Below are positions 44,508 through 53,882 of a DNA stretch of 64,000 nucleotides, in pieces. Position numbers and translations under genes: made by a program. Source of the stretch: Pedococcus bigeumensis (GTDB lineage Bacteria > Actinomycetota > Actinomycetes > Actinomycetales > Dermatophilaceae); NCBI RefSeq assembly GCF_006438965.1, contig NZ_RCZM01000001.1, positions 559,097 to 623,096 of the forward strand. The letters are read 5' to 3'. Below the pieces are notes generated by a model, which had not been told where the DNA came from, did no database searches, and saw only the letters and a list, made by a program, of their open reading frames with translations. Numbering within the stretch: position 1 is the stretch's first letter; every line of letters starts with the position of its first letter.

Positions 44508-46898
44508 TCAGGACAGGTGCTTGGGCTCCGGGGTCTTCTTGTGGTCCCAGTCCGAACCCGTGGGGTTCTGGGAGCTGCCAGGGGTCTCCGCCGACGTGGT
44601 GCCGTTCACCGCACCGGGGCCGGTGGCCGGCGTCAGGGACACCACCACCGACTTGGAGGTCGGCGTGTTGCTCCCGATGGCTGTCGAGTCCAGCGGCACC
44701 AGCGGGTTGGTCTCGGGGTAGTAGGCGGCGGCCGATCCGCGCGGGGTGTCGTAGCTGACCACGCGGAACCCGCGAACGCGGCGGTCGATGTCGTCACCGG
44801 CCCACCGCGTGGTGAGGTCGACAAGGTCGCCGTCGTTGAGCCCGAAGGCAGTGATGTCGTCGGGGTGCACGAAGACCACCTTGCGGCCCCCCTCGATGCC
44901 GCGGTAGCGGTCGCTGAGGCCGTAGATCGTGGTGTTGTACTGGTCATGGCTGCGCAGGGTCTGGAGCAGCACGTGGCCCTCGGGGACGTGGACGACCTCG
45001 ATGGGAGAGGCGACGAACTCGGCCTTGCCTGACTTGGTGTCGAAGGTCCGGGTGTCGCGCGGCGGGTGCGGCATGATCATGCCGCCGGGCTTGCGGACGT
45101 TGACCTCGTAGTCCTCGCACCCGGGGACGACCTTGGCGATGTGGTGACGGATGACGCGGTAGTCGTCACGCATCGCCTTCCACTGCAAGCCGTAGCGGTC
45201 CCCGAGCGTCGCCTCGGCCATGCTGGTGACGATGTCGACCTCGGACCTGAGCTGGGGGCTGGCCGGTTCCAGCGGGCCGCGGGAGGCGTGCACGGAGCAG
45301 GTGGAGTCCTCGACGGAGATCCACTGGGCGCCACTGGCCTGGATGTCCTTCTCGGTGCGGCCCTTGGTCGGCAGGATCAGCGCGGTCTCCCCGCAGACGA
45401 GGTGCGAGCGGTTGAGCTTGGTGGACACCTGCACCGTCATGCGGACCTTGCGCATGACCGGGATCGCGGTGTCGGTGTCTGAGACCGCCTGCACGAAGTT
45501 GCCGCCGAGGCCCATGAAGAAGTGGACCTTCCCGTCGCGCATGCCGCGTAGGGAGTCGACGACGTCCAGGCCGTTCTCACGAGGCGGGTCGAAGCCGAAC
45601 TCCTTCTGGAGGGCGTCGAGGAAGGCGGCGGGCGGTCGCTCCCAGATGCCCATCGTGCGGTCGCCCTGGACGTTGGAGTGGCCGCGCACCGGCAGCAGAC
45701 CGGCGCCCTCGCGGCCGATGTTGCCCTGCGCCAGGGCGAGGTTGACGACCTCCTTGATGGTCGCGACCCCGTTGCGGTGCTGGGTCAGGCCCATCGCCCA
45801 GCAGTAGACGGTGCGCGTGGAGCCGCGCAGCATCTCGGCGGCCTGCGTGATGAGCTCGCGGGACAGCCCGGTCACCTCGACGACCCGGTCCCAGTCGACG
45901 GCGCGGACGTGGTCGCGCCACTGTTCGAAGCCCGTGGCGTGGGTGTCGATGAACTCGTGGTCGAGCGCGTCCCACTCGACGAGGAGCGAGCCGATCGCCT
46001 GGAAGAGGGCGAGGTCGCTGTTGACCTTCACCGGCAGGTGCAGGTCGGCCATGGCCGTGCCGTGCCCGAGGACGCCCTTGGGCTTCTGCGGGTTCTTGAA
46101 CCTGACCAGCCCGGCCTCACGCAGCGGGTTGACCGAGATGATCTTCGCACCGTTCTGTTTGGCGATCTCGAGGGCCGAGAGCATGCGCGGGTGGTTGGTC
46201 CCGGGGTTCTGGCCGGCGATGACGATGACGGATGCGGTGTGGACGTCATCGAGCGTCACGCTGGCCTTGCCGATGCCGATGGACTCTTGCAGCGCGATGC
46301 TCGTCGACTCGTGGCACATGTTGGAGCAGTCCGGCAGGTTGTTGGTGCCGAACGCGCGGACGAACAGCTGGTAGGCGAACGCCGACTCGTTGGAGGCCCG
46401 CCCTGAGGTGTAGAACGTCGCCTCGTCGGGGCTGGCGAGCGAGCACAGCTCGGCACCGATGAGGTCGAATGCCTCGTCCCACTCGATCGGCTCGTAGTGC
46501 GTGCCTCCGGGCCGCTTGACCATGGGGTGGGTGATACGGCCCTGCTGGCCGAGCCAGTGCTCCGTGTGGGCGTCGAGCTCGGCGATGCTGTGCTGGGCGA
46601 AGAACTCCGGCGTGGCCCGGTCGCGGGTCGCCTCCTCAGCGACGGCCTTGGCGCCGTTCTCGCAGAACTCAGCCGTGTGGCGGTGGCCTGGGTCGGGGTC
46701 CGGCCACGCACAGCTCATGCAGTCGAAGCCCTCGGCCTGGTTGAGCTTGAGAAGAGTCTGCGCGGTCCGCTTCACACCCATGTGGTCGAGGGACCGCTTC
46801 ATCGACACCGCGACCGCGGTGGGGCCGGCTGCGTGGTCCTCCTGACCCTTGACCACCAGGTCCGCCTCGGAGTAGTCGCCCTCGTCGTGCTTGGACAT
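44508..46898 (-). CDS. FdhF/YdeP family molybdopterin oxidoreductase
   Basis: A 796-residue molybdoenzyme of the YdeP branch, related to formate dehydrogenase H. Iron-sulfur/cofactor motifs are FDCMSCAWPDP and FCENGAKAV near the N-terminus; the active-site cysteine is in NMCHESTSIALQ where true FdhF has selenocysteine or cysteine. Other blocks are VIAGQNPGTNHPRML, VRGHSNVQGDRTMG and HDQYNTTIYGLSDRYRG. The ATG at 46898 with GAGG upstream is chosen over an earlier in-frame start. No electron-transfer subunit or FdhD is adjacent. Substrate unknown; YdeP of E. coli is linked to acid resistance. Confidence 0.9.
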   Translation of the reverse strand: MSKHDEGDYSEADLVVKGQEDHAAGPTAVAVSMKRSLDHMGVKRTAQTLLKLNQAEGFDCMSCAWPDPDPGHRHTAEFCENGAKAVAEEATRDRATPEFFAQHSIAELDAHTEHWLGQQGRITHPMVKRPGGTHYEPIEWDEAFDLIGAELCSLASPDEATFYTSGRASNESAFAYQLFVRAFGTNNLPDCSNMCHESTSIALQESIGIGKASVTLDDVHTASVIVIAGQNPGTNHPRMLSALEIAKQNGAKIISVNPLREAGLVRFKNPQKPKGVLGHGTAMADLHLPVKVNSDLALFQAIGSLLVEWDALDHEFIDTHATGFEQWRDHVRAVDWDRVVEVTGLSRELITQAAEMLRGSTRTVYCWAMGLTQHRNGVATIKEVVNLALAQGNIGREGAGLLPVRGHSNVQGDRTMGIWERPPAAFLDALQKEFGFDPPRENGLDVVDSLRGMRDGKVHFFMGLGGNFVQAVSDTDTAIPVMRKVRMTVQVSTKLNRSHLVCGETALILPTKGRTEKDIQASGAQWISVEDSTCSVHASRGPLEPASPQLRSEVDIVTSMAEATLGDRYGLQWKAMRDDYRVIRHHIAKVVPGCEDYEVNVRKPGGMIMPHPPRDTRTFDTKSGKAEFVASPIEVVHVPEGHVLLQTLRSHDQYNTTIYGLSDRYRGIEGGRKVVFVHPDDITAFGLNDGDLVDLTTRWAGDDIDRRVRGFRVVSYDTPRGSAAAYYPETNPLVPLDSTAIGSNTPTSKSVVVSLTPATGPGAVNGTTSAETPGSSQNPTGSDWDHKKTPEPKHLS

Positions 46899-47211
46899 GC
46901 TGAGCCTCGTTCTGCGGGTGCGTGGGCAGCCCCTCGTGGGACGTGCGTGGGTCACCTCGAAAGTACCCACTCGCGCCCGGGACAAACCACTCGGAGGCCG
47001 TCACGTGTGTCGGGCCGTCACGGTCCCGAGGGAGCCAGGGAGCTCGAGAACGACGTCTGGCATCGAGGGTCTGTGGGGAGAGGAACGCCCAGATCAGATG
47101 GATACGTCTTGAGAGCAGTGCACACGTCGGCGCCGAACCCCGAACCCCGGCGATAAGAGTTACCTCACGTCGGGAAGCAACGAGCACCAACGGACCTCTG
47201 ACCAGCAGTAA

Positions 47212-47287
<76 letters not shown>

Positions 47288-47344
47288 GCGAGGAGAGACC
47301 TTACAGGACGAAGCGGGCCGGGTGAAATCGGCTGACGCGACGGC

Positions 47345-47980
47345 TCATTCGCCCGGATCCCGGCCGGATTGGCGCCGGCCCGAGGCGACCAGGGCGGTCC
47401 CGCCAGCCAGGGCGAGAGCCGCGACTCCGACGGCCAGTCCGATCCGTAGTCCCCGCCCGCTGCCGGCCGCGTCCGCATCATCGGGGACGGTCGACGCAGC
47501 ACTGCTTCTGGACGCGCTCGGAGTAGCCGGCAGCGGCGTCGCCGACGGCACGCTGGTCTCGGAGGCCGAAGGGGTGGAAGTGGCAGCAGCCACCGTGAAG
47601 GTCGTCCTGTCCGACACGGGGTGCCCGTCCTCGCTGACGACGCGGTAGGTCACGGTGTAGCGGCCGTTGGCCAGGTCGGGGGCGAGGGCCTGGGTGACGG
47701 TGCCGCCGTCGACGACCGTCTTGCCGGCGGAGACCACACCATCGGCTCCGGTCACCGTGACGGTCGCAAAGCTGGTGCTGATCGGTTCGTTGAAGGTCAG
47801 CACGACCTGCGTCGGCGTGGTGGACACCGAGGAGCCGTCCTTGGGGGAGATCGACTTCAGCGCGGCGTGGGCGTCGGCGCCGGTCGCCATGATGATCGAG
47901 CTGAGCACGCCGAGGAGCAGGCCGAGGATCGCGACCCAGACGCCGATCCGGATGACCCTGCGTTTGCCTTCGGAGTCCAT
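47345..47980 (-). CDS. CopC domain protein with C-terminal membrane anchor
   Basis: Probable copper-binding exported protein, 211 residues. A signal/anchor segment (VWVAILGLLLGVLSSIIMA) is followed by the mature start HAALKSISPKDGSSV, whose first His is the usual copper ligand, and the CopC core with VVLTFNEPIS and VVSEDGHPVSDRTTFTV. A Ser/Thr/Pro/Ala-rich linker leads to a C-terminal membrane segment (LAVGVAALALAGGTALV). ATG at 47980; a GTG at 47986 preceded by CAAGAT is an alternative leaderless start. No CopD partner is adjacent. Confidence 0.9.
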   Translation of the reverse strand: MDSEGKRRVIRIGVWVAILGLLLGVLSSIIMATGADAHAALKSISPKDGSSVSTTPTQVVLTFNEPISTSFATVTVTGADGVVSAGKTVVDGGTVTQALAPDLANGRYTVTYRVVSEDGHPVSDRTTFTVAAATSTPSASETSVPSATPLPATPSASRSSAASTVPDDADAAGSGRGLRIGLAVGVAALALAGGTALVASGRRQSGRDPGE

Positions 47981-48070
47981 GAACACGCGACCATCTTGCC
48001 TGACGTCTGCCGAGCCGAACCCGCGACCCCGCTGCCGCTGTCGCTCCACCCGCGGCGCGTCAGCAGCCGG

Positions 48071-48757
48071 TCAGCCCGCCTCAGCCGGTCCGCCTGCCTC
48101 AGCCGGTCCGCCCGCCTCGCGGGCCAGGCCCTCGACGTGCCAGACGAACCCGCGTCGGGCGTGCACCGCCGTCAGCCCACGTCCGCGAAGCACCTCGAGC
48201 ATCGCCTCGGGCGGGTGTGTGAACGCCTGGAACCGGCGACCCGTCAGTCGCAACACAGCGTTTTGCGCGGAGACGAACGCCCTGCTGGCCAGGTTGCGCG
48301 GGGGGTGGCTGAACACCAGCAAGTGCCGGGCATGGTCGGCCGCCGCGCCCAGGAGCCGCTCGTAGTCGGGGTAACAGCAGACGACACGGTGCAGCACCAC
48401 GACGTCGGCCTTGTCGACCTCGTCCGGCGCCTCGACGATGTCGTGCAGCCGCCGCTCCATCTGGTTGCCGAAGCCGGCTTCTTCCGCGAGCGCGCGGGCC
48501 GGGCCGTCGTAGGACGTCACGAGCTCGAGGTTCGTCGTCCGCGCCGCACCACGCTTCAGCAGCTCGAGCTGGATCTCGCCGACGCCACCACCGATCTCCA
48601 GCACCGAGGCGCCGGACAGCCCACGGCCGGCTAAGAAGTCGACCATGTCGCGCTCGGTCTGCCCGAGGCCGCGCTTGCGGTAGCGACGGGCCACCCGCCG
48701 GGCGAAGCGTGGCCCGAAGATCTCGTCGTACCCCTGGGGGTCGCAGCAGCCCGGCAT
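48071..48757 (-). CDS. Class I SAM-dependent methyltransferase
   Basis: A 228-residue methyltransferase of unknown substrate. The SAM-binding motif I is VLEIGGGVGEIQLELL; the post-motif acidic residue region is NLELVTSYDGPA, and VVLHRVVCCYPDYERLL serves as motif IV. The N-terminus has a CC pair (MPGCCDPQGYDEIFG). The C-terminus ends in a short in-frame repeat (AGGPAE twice) from a duplicated 15-bp stretch near 48071-48110. The ATG overlaps one GTATGCCG motif. Confidence 0.85.
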   Translation of the reverse strand: MPGCCDPQGYDEIFGPRFARRVARRYRKRGLGQTERDMVDFLAGRGLSGASVLEIGGGVGEIQLELLKRGAARTTNLELVTSYDGPARALAEEAGFGNQMERRLHDIVEAPDEVDKADVVVLHRVVCCYPDYERLLGAAADHARHLLVFSHPPRNLASRAFVSAQNAVLRLTGRRFQAFTHPPEAMLEVLRGRGLTAVHARRGFVWHVEGLAREAGGPAEAGGPAEAG

Positions 48758-48807
48758 ACGCCCAGTCTCCCGGCGCGCGTCCGCCGGCACCAGAGCCGAG
48801 CGACGAC

Positions 48808-48840
48808 GAAGGCCCCCGACCATCACGGTCAGGGGCCTTC
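48808..48840. terminator. Hairpin downstream of tRNA-His
   Basis: Nine outer pairs (48808-48816 with 48832-48840), one mismatch and four inner pairs. It begins 6 nt after the 3' end of the tRNA-His gene on the minus strand and probably ends that transcript. Confidence 0.65.
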
Positions 48841-48845
48841 GGTAT

Positions 48846-48922
48846 TGGGGTGAGCGACGGGGCTTGAACCCGCGACCCCCGCGACCACAACGCGGTGCTC
48901 TACCAGCTGAGCTACGCCCACC
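48846..48922 (-). tRNA. tRNA-His (anticodon GTG)
   Basis: On the minus strand: extra G-1 before the acceptor GTGGGCG, which pairs with CGCTCAC; D-arm TAGCTCAGCTGGTAGAGCA; anticodon loop TTGTGGT; T-loop GTTCAAGCC; discriminator C and encoded CCA. The G-1/C73 pair is the histidine identity element. Confidence 0.96.
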
Positions 48923-49073
48923 ATGCGTCACGACCGGACAAATGCCGGCCGCGGAAGCGACGCCAATAGTACCTGTTCCGGACCGGTGCTCGTGACCACC
49001 CCGTCGACCGCCGCCCAAGGCGAGGGGCGCGCTGCCGGCGACCCGGCGGCATACGGATCGGTCGTGGTCAGGG

Positions 49074-49703
49074 TCAGCTGTGGTCGACCACGTGACGCGC
49101 CGCGAGGCCCTTGGCCGTGTCGCTGTCGGGTCCGGGCGTCGGGACGAACACGGCCTCGCGGTAGTAGCGCAGCTCGGCGATCGACTCGCGGATGTCGGCG
49201 AGCGCGCGGTGGCCGCCGGACTTCTTGGGCGACCCGAAGTAGGCGCGCGGGTACCAGCGCCGCGACAGCTCCTTGATGGAGGACACGTCGATGATGCGGT
49301 AGTGCAGGTGCGCCTCCAGCTCGGCCATGTCACGGGCGAGGAAGTTGCGGTCGGTGCCCACGGTGTTGCCACCCAGCGGCGCCTTGCGCGGCTCGGGCAC
49401 CCACTCGCGGATGTAGGCGAGCACCTGCTGCTGCGCGTCGTCCATCGTCGTGCCACCGTCGAGCTCCTCGAGCAGCCCCGAGGTCGTGTGCATGTTGCGC
49501 ACGAAGTCGTCCATCTGCACCAGGGCCTCGCCCGGCGGCTTGATCACGACGTCGACGCCGTCCCCGAGCTGGTTGAGCTCGAAGTCGGTCACGAGCGCCG
49601 CGACCTCGATGAGGGCGTCGGCCTCCAGGGAGAGTCCGGTCATCTCGCAGTCGATCCAGACGATGCGGTCGTTGACGGACTTTTCGGTGGGGGTGGCAGT
49701 CAC
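49074..49703 (-). CDS. orn: Oligoribonuclease
   Basis: Degrades 2-5-nt RNA fragments. The 209-residue DEDDh exonuclease has VWIDCEMTGL (two acidic residues), the middle NTVGTDRNFLARDM, and the final HRALADIRESIAELRYYR. The GTG at 49703 follows TATGGT by 6 nt, a leaderless pattern; the frame continues upstream in a low-complexity way that is clearly the shadow of prsW. Confidence 0.95.
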   Translation of the reverse strand: MTATPTEKSVNDRIVWIDCEMTGLSLEADALIEVAALVTDFELNQLGDGVDVVIKPPGEALVQMDDFVRNMHTTSGLLEELDGGTTMDDAQQQVLAYIREWVPEPRKAPLGGNTVGTDRNFLARDMAELEAHLHYRIIDVSSIKELSRRWYPRAYFGSPKKSGGHRALADIRESIAELRYYREAVFVPTPGPDSDTAKGLAARHVVDHS

Positions 49704-49790
49704 CGGAACACCATATGGCCCCGCAGTGACAAAGCAGTGGCAAGGAAGCGACGAGGCAGTGCCACGACCGCCTCGACTACCCTGCCCGTC

Positions 49791-50990
49791 ATGACGTGGG
49801 GACCAGAGCAGGGGTATGCCGCGGCCGCACCGCCCGCGGGCGGGCCCGCCTCGGGGGCGGCGGCCGCCGGTGGGACGGGTGCGACCGGCCGGGGGAGGTT
49901 GCGTGGGTGGTTGCTCGCGGGCTTCATCCTGGTTGGCTTCGGACTGGCTGCGATCGTCCTGTCCGTGTACTACGGGGCGACGCTCGGGTTCGTCACCACG
50001 CTGTTGGCGGTGGTGCTGGCGGCCATCCCGTTGGGCATCGTCATCCCCACCTTCCTGTGGCTCGACCGGTTCGAGGCCGAGCCGTGGCGCTACCTCGTCA
50101 CGGCATTCCTGTGGGGAGCCCTCGTCGCGGCGCTCGCCGCCGGCGTCTTCAACACCGGGGCCAACATCGCCTTCCAGGCCGCGACCGGCCAGGACGACAA
50201 TGCGATGCTCGCCACTGCCGTGTTCTCGGCGCCGCTCGTGGAGGAGGCGTGCAAGGGTCTGCTCGTCCTGCTGATCTGGTGGTTCCGCCGTCGCGAGTTC
50301 GACGGGATCATCGACGGGATGGTCTACGCCGGGGTCGTCGCGGCCGGCTTCGCGTTCACCGAGAACATCCAGTACCTCGGGATGGCCTACAGCGACGGTG
50401 GCGACTCGGCTCTCACGGGCACGTTCATCGCCCGGTGCCTGTTCACGCCGTTCGCCCACCCCATGTTCACCGTGCTCACCGGCATCGGCATCGGCATCGC
50501 CGCGACCACCGGCAACCGTGCGCTGAAGGTCCTCGCGCCGGTGGGCGGCTACCTCCTGGCGGCGCTCTCCCATGCGGTGTGGAACCTCGCAGCCATCACG
50601 GGCGGAGCCGGGATGCTGTCGGTCTACTTCATCGTCGAGGTGCCGATCTTCATCGCCTTCGTCGTGCTCGTGGTCTGGGCCCGACGCCGGGAGGGCCGCC
50701 TGATCGGGCGCCACCTCAGCGAGTACGCCGACGCCGGGTGGCTGTCGCCCAGCGAGGTCCGCATGCTGTCGACGATGAACGGCCGCCGGTCGGCCCGCGT
50801 GTGGGCCCGCACCTCCGGTGGTCGCAGCATGCTGCGGTCGATGCGGCGCTTCCAGGACACGGCCAGCGAGCTGGCCCTGCTGCGCGCCCGCATGCACCAC
50901 AGCGCTGCCGATGCCAGGGCCCTGGAGACCGAGCGCGAGCTGCTCCAGACCATCACCGCCAGCCGCAGGGACTTCCTCGGGGCGTACTAG
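49791..50990 (+). CDS. PrsW-family intramembrane metalloprotease
   Basis: A 399-residue multipass membrane protease; relatives cleave anti-sigma factors. About 35 Gly/Ala/Pro-rich residues precede eight or so membrane segments. The expected motifs are APLVEEACKGLLVLL (EExxK), GFAFTENIQYLG (FxxxEN) and the His of FTPFAHPMFT, plus SHAVWN. The ATG at 49791 lies 7 nt after TACCCT. The C-terminal 70 residues are a charged cytoplasmic tail. Whether it acts on the sigma-factor partner at 20.7 kb cannot be told. Confidence 0.9.
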   Translation: MTWGPEQGYAAAAPPAGGPASGAAAAGGTGATGRGRLRGWLLAGFILVGFGLAAIVLSVYYGATLGFVTTLLAVVLAAIPLGIVIPTFLWLDRFEAEPWRYLVTAFLWGALVAALAAGVFNTGANIAFQAATGQDDNAMLATAVFSAPLVEEACKGLLVLLIWWFRRREFDGIIDGMVYAGVVAAGFAFTENIQYLGMAYSDGGDSALTGTFIARCLFTPFAHPMFTVLTGIGIGIAATTGNRALKVLAPVGGYLLAALSHAVWNLAAITGGAGMLSVYFIVEVPIFIAFVVLVVWARRREGRLIGRHLSEYADAGWLSPSEVRMLSTMNGRRSARVWARTSGGRSMLRSMRRFQDTASELALLRARMHHSAADARALETERELLQTITASRRDFLGAY

Positions 50991-51000
50991 CGTGCAGGTC

Positions 51001-52248
51001 GTGCGCACCCAGGAGATCGCCTCGACCATCGCCCCCGACCTGATCGCGCTGCGGCGTGAGCTGCACCAGATCCCGGAGCTCGGGATGTCACTGCCCCTGA
51101 CACAGCAAGCCGTCGTGGACGCGCTGAAGGGACTCGATCTCGAGGTCACCCTGGGGAAGTCGCTCTCCTCGGTCGTGGCCGTGCTGCGCGGCCGTGGCGG
51201 CGCCGGATCCAGCGCCGCGACCGGCGCTGGCGGCGGGCGTCCCGTGGTGCTGCTGCGCGGCGACATGGACGCGCTGCCGGTGACCGAGGACCTGTCGCTG
51301 GACTTCGTGTCGCGGCACGAAGGTCTCATGCACGCGTGCGGCCATGACCTGCACGTCGCGGGGCTGGTCGGCGCCGCACGGATCCTGCACGAGCTGCGCG
51401 ACGAGCTCGAGGGTGACGCGGTGTTCATGTTCCAGCCGGGGGAGGAGGGTCCCGGCGGTGCGAAGCCGATGATCGACGAGGGCCTGCTCGAGGCGGCTGG
51501 AAGGCGCGTCGACGCGGCATACGCGCTGCACGTGTATTCGTCCGAGCATCCGCTCGGGATGTGGTTCGGACGTCCCGGGCCGCTGATGGCGGCAGCCGAC
51601 GAGATCAAGGTGCGGGTCGTGGGGGAGGGCGGCCACGGGTCGCAGCCGTTCCGCGCCAAGGACCCGATCCCGGTGGCCTGCGAGATCGTCGTCGCCCTGC
51701 AGACCCTGGTCACGCGGCAGTTCAACGTCTTCGACCCGGTGGTCATCACGGTCGGCAAGTTCGCGGGCGGGACCAAGGACAACATCATTCCCGACGACGC
51801 GGTGTTCGAGGCGACGGTGCGCAGCCTCTCGGAGGTGGCGCGGGCCGAGGTCGCCCGCAAGATCGAGCTGCTCTCCACCCAGCTGGCCGAGGCGCACGGG
51901 CTGACGGCGGAGGTCGAGTACCTGCCGGGCTATCCCGTGACGGTCAACGACGACGCCGAGTATGCGTTCGCCAAGGACACGATCATCGACCTGTTCGGGG
52001 CGGATCGGTACACGCACCAACGCGATCCGGAGATGGGTTCGGAGGACTTCTCCTTCGTCGGGCAACTGGTGCCGAGCGCCTACGTGAACCTCAGTGCCTG
52101 CCCGGCCGCGGATTTCGACGCGGCCCCGGACAACCACTCGCCGAGAGCGGACTTCGACGACTCGGTCGTGCCCGACGGTGCAGCCCTGTTGGCCGAGCTC
52201 GCCCTGCGTCGGCTGGCGCAACTCAACGCGGGCTCGCCCTCGTCCTAG
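51001..52248 (+). CDS. M20 family amidohydrolase (peptidase M20D type)
   Basis: A 415-residue metal-dependent amidohydrolase, probably acting on N-acyl amino acids. Metal and catalytic motifs are LRRELHQIPELG, LLRGDMDALPV, GLMHACGHDLH, FQPGEEGPGGA, GGHGSQP and MGSEDFSF, with NHSPRADFDD at the end. The GTG at 51001 is chosen because TAGCGT ends 7 nt upstream; the TAG of that hexamer is also the stop of prsW. Confidence 0.93.
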   Translation: MRTQEIASTIAPDLIALRRELHQIPELGMSLPLTQQAVVDALKGLDLEVTLGKSLSSVVAVLRGRGGAGSSAATGAGGGRPVVLLRGDMDALPVTEDLSLDFVSRHEGLMHACGHDLHVAGLVGAARILHELRDELEGDAVFMFQPGEEGPGGAKPMIDEGLLEAAGRRVDAAYALHVYSSEHPLGMWFGRPGPLMAAADEIKVRVVGEGGHGSQPFRAKDPIPVACEIVVALQTLVTRQFNVFDPVVITVGKFAGGTKDNIIPDDAVFEATVRSLSEVARAEVARKIELLSTQLAEAHGLTAEVEYLPGYPVTVNDDAEYAFAKDTIIDLFGADRYTHQRDPEMGSEDFSFVGQLVPSAYVNLSACPAADFDAAPDNHSPRADFDDSVVPDGAALLAELALRRLAQLNAGSPSS

Positions 52249-52261
52249 ACTCTGCGGCATT

Positions 52262-52338
52262 GCCCCCGTAGCTCAGCTGGATAGAGCAAGAGCCTTCTAA
52301 TCTCTAGGTCGCAGGTTCGAGTCCTGCCGGGGGCACCA
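52262..52338 (+). tRNA. tRNA-Arg (anticodon TCT)
   Basis: Acceptor GCCCCCG pairs with CGGGGGC, D-arm TAGCTCAGCTGGATAGAGCA, anticodon loop CTTCTAA, T-loop GTTCGAGTC, discriminator A and encoded CCA. The base pair next to the anticodon loop (C31-U39) is a mismatch where a G-C pair is usual. Confidence 0.94.
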
Positions 52339-52387
52339 CTCGCGGGTCGATCGGAGCGAGGACGGGCCGGCCCCGACGGGGGGTCTG

Positions 52388-52449
52388 GTCGAGTGGCCAC
52401 GACGCGCTGACGTCCGGGCGCGGCCGCCAGCGTGTCGTGGCCACTCGAC
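52388..52449. terminator. 22-bp inverted repeat, bidirectional terminator
   Basis: Arms 52388-52409 and 52428-52449 pair at 21 of 22 positions around an 18-nt loop. It lies between tRNA-Arg and the convergent RNA ligase gene. No T-tract is present. Confidence 0.6.
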
Positions 52450-52481
52450 TGCCGGACCCGCTACTCGGCAGAGACTTTGGC

Positions 52482-53048
52482 TCAGCCGGAGAGCTCGACC
52501 ACGGCGACCGGTTCGTAGTGCGGGCGGCCCTTGCCTTCGCCGCGGTGGGACGCGAAGAGGGTGACCTCGTCCGCGGTCCAGGCCGGCCCGGCATACGCGT
52601 CGAGCACTCGCAGCCACCGGGTCGCCTCGAACGGGTGGCGCGAGCGCGCCACCGTGAGGTGCGGGGTGAAGGGGCCGCCCTCGGGGTTGGCGCCGGCGTG
52701 GCTGCAGGCGCGCCGCACGGCGCGGGCCAGACCCGCGAGCGACTCCAGGGACTCCGGCTCGCCGTCGACGCCCATCCAGGTGACCCGGGCTTCGTAGGGG
52801 TTGGGGAACGCCCCGCCACCCTTGATGCGCAACGGAATGGGGCTGCGGTCGCCCACCGCCTCGGCGATGCCGTCGACCAGGCTCTCGACCAGGCGGCTGG
52901 GCACGTCCGCCATGAACGCGGTGGTGACGTGCCAGAGGCTCGAGTCGGTCCACCGCAGGTCGGGCCCTGCGTCCCGGCGGGGGTCGAGGAACTCGGCGAG
53001 ATCCTCCAGGGCTGCCTCGGTCGGCACGACGGCGGCAAAGATGCGCAT
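52482..53048 (-). CDS. thpR: 2'-5' RNA ligase family protein (2H phosphoesterase)
   Basis: A 188-residue 2H phosphoesterase, likely a cyclic nucleotide/RNA phosphodiesterase. The two catalytic HxT motifs are SLWHVTTAF and FTPHLTVAR, about 90 residues apart as expected. Start ATG at 53048, with CACAAT ending 6 nt upstream. The biological substrate is unknown for most members. Confidence 0.9.
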   Translation of the reverse strand: MRIFAAVVPTEAALEDLAEFLDPRRDAGPDLRWTDSSLWHVTTAFMADVPSRLVESLVDGIAEAVGDRSPIPLRIKGGGAFPNPYEARVTWMGVDGEPESLESLAGLARAVRRACSHAGANPEGGPFTPHLTVARSRHPFEATRWLRVLDAYAGPAWTADEVTLFASHRGEGKGRPHYEPVAVVELSG

Positions 53049-53108
53049 CGCCCCATTGTGGCGGGGGCGGGCTCGATTAGATTGGACGCCGGGAGGAAGG
53101 GGCCAACC

Positions 53109-53876
53109 ATGAAGCTGATGTCGGGGCGGCTCGACTGGAGCCTGCCGCGCACCTGGTTCGTCACCGCCCGGGTGCTCGAGGTGACGGCCGGCGTGGCGCT
53201 CGCCGGGTCGGCCTACCAGTGCTGGCTGGTCTTCCGCACGTCGACCCAGGCCTTCGGACCCAACGGTGAGATCCTGCCCGCCGGCCCTCCGTTCCTCGAC
53301 CGGATCGCGCTGTTCGCCATCTACGGGACCGGGTTCGGGCAGTCGCCGGTCAGCGCCTTCCTGGCCTGTCTGCTGGTGCCGGCGGTGCTGGCCGTGCTGC
53401 TCTTCGCCCAGCCGGTGGCTCACTCCGCGCTGCTGCGCTGGGAGGTCCTCGCCGTCGGGTCGGTGGTCGTCCTGCTGAACGTGTTCCTCCTCGCCTCGGC
53501 GGCCGTGGGACTGGTTCGCGGTGACCCCAACGCGCCGACCGACGGCACAGCCACGTACTACGGCGGACCCAACCCCACCGAACAGGTGCTCAACGGGGTA
53601 CCCATCCCGGTCATCTGCCTGCTGCTGATGGGGCTGTCCGCGATCTGGTGGCTGCGCCTCCCAGATGAGTTCGACGAGTCGGACGCAGAGCCGGACGGCG
53701 AACGCGCACGAGAGCGGCGACGGTGGCGCCCAGCACCGGCACAGGACGCCAACATCGACGACCTCACCCTCGAAGGTGTCGAGCTGATCGAGCCCGTCGA
53801 ACGCCTCCAGCCACGAGGCGGCGGCAGCGACGGCTCGACGGCCAGCGGCTACGACGACTACTTCCGGCGCTTCTAG
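53109..53876 (+). CDS. Uncharacterised membrane protein
   Basis: A 255-residue protein with four predicted membrane segments (around VTAGVALAGSAYQCWLVF, SAFLACLLVPAVLAVLLFA, VLAVGSVVVLLNVFLLASAAVG and GVPIPVICLLLMGLSAIWWL) and an acidic, Arg-rich cytoplasmic tail. No known domain recognised. GGGAGGAAGG lies 8 nt before the ATG at 53109. A four-copy tandem repeat starts 7 nt after the stop. Confidence 0.75.
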   Translation: MKLMSGRLDWSLPRTWFVTARVLEVTAGVALAGSAYQCWLVFRTSTQAFGPNGEILPAGPPFLDRIALFAIYGTGFGQSPVSAFLACLLVPAVLAVLLFAQPVAHSALLRWEVLAVGSVVVLLNVFLLASAAVGLVRGDPNAPTDGTATYYGGPNPTEQVLNGVPIPVICLLLMGLSAIWWLRLPDEFDESDAEPDGERARERRRWRPAPAQDANIDDLTLEGVELIEPVERLQPRGGGSDGSTASGYDDYFRRF

Positions 53877-53882
53877 CCGCCA

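Noticed and set aside
52094-52300. A 68-codon frame ending PVAQLDRARAF
   Set aside because: It is translation of the tRNA-Arg gene and the end of the amidohydrolase, a well-known false call.
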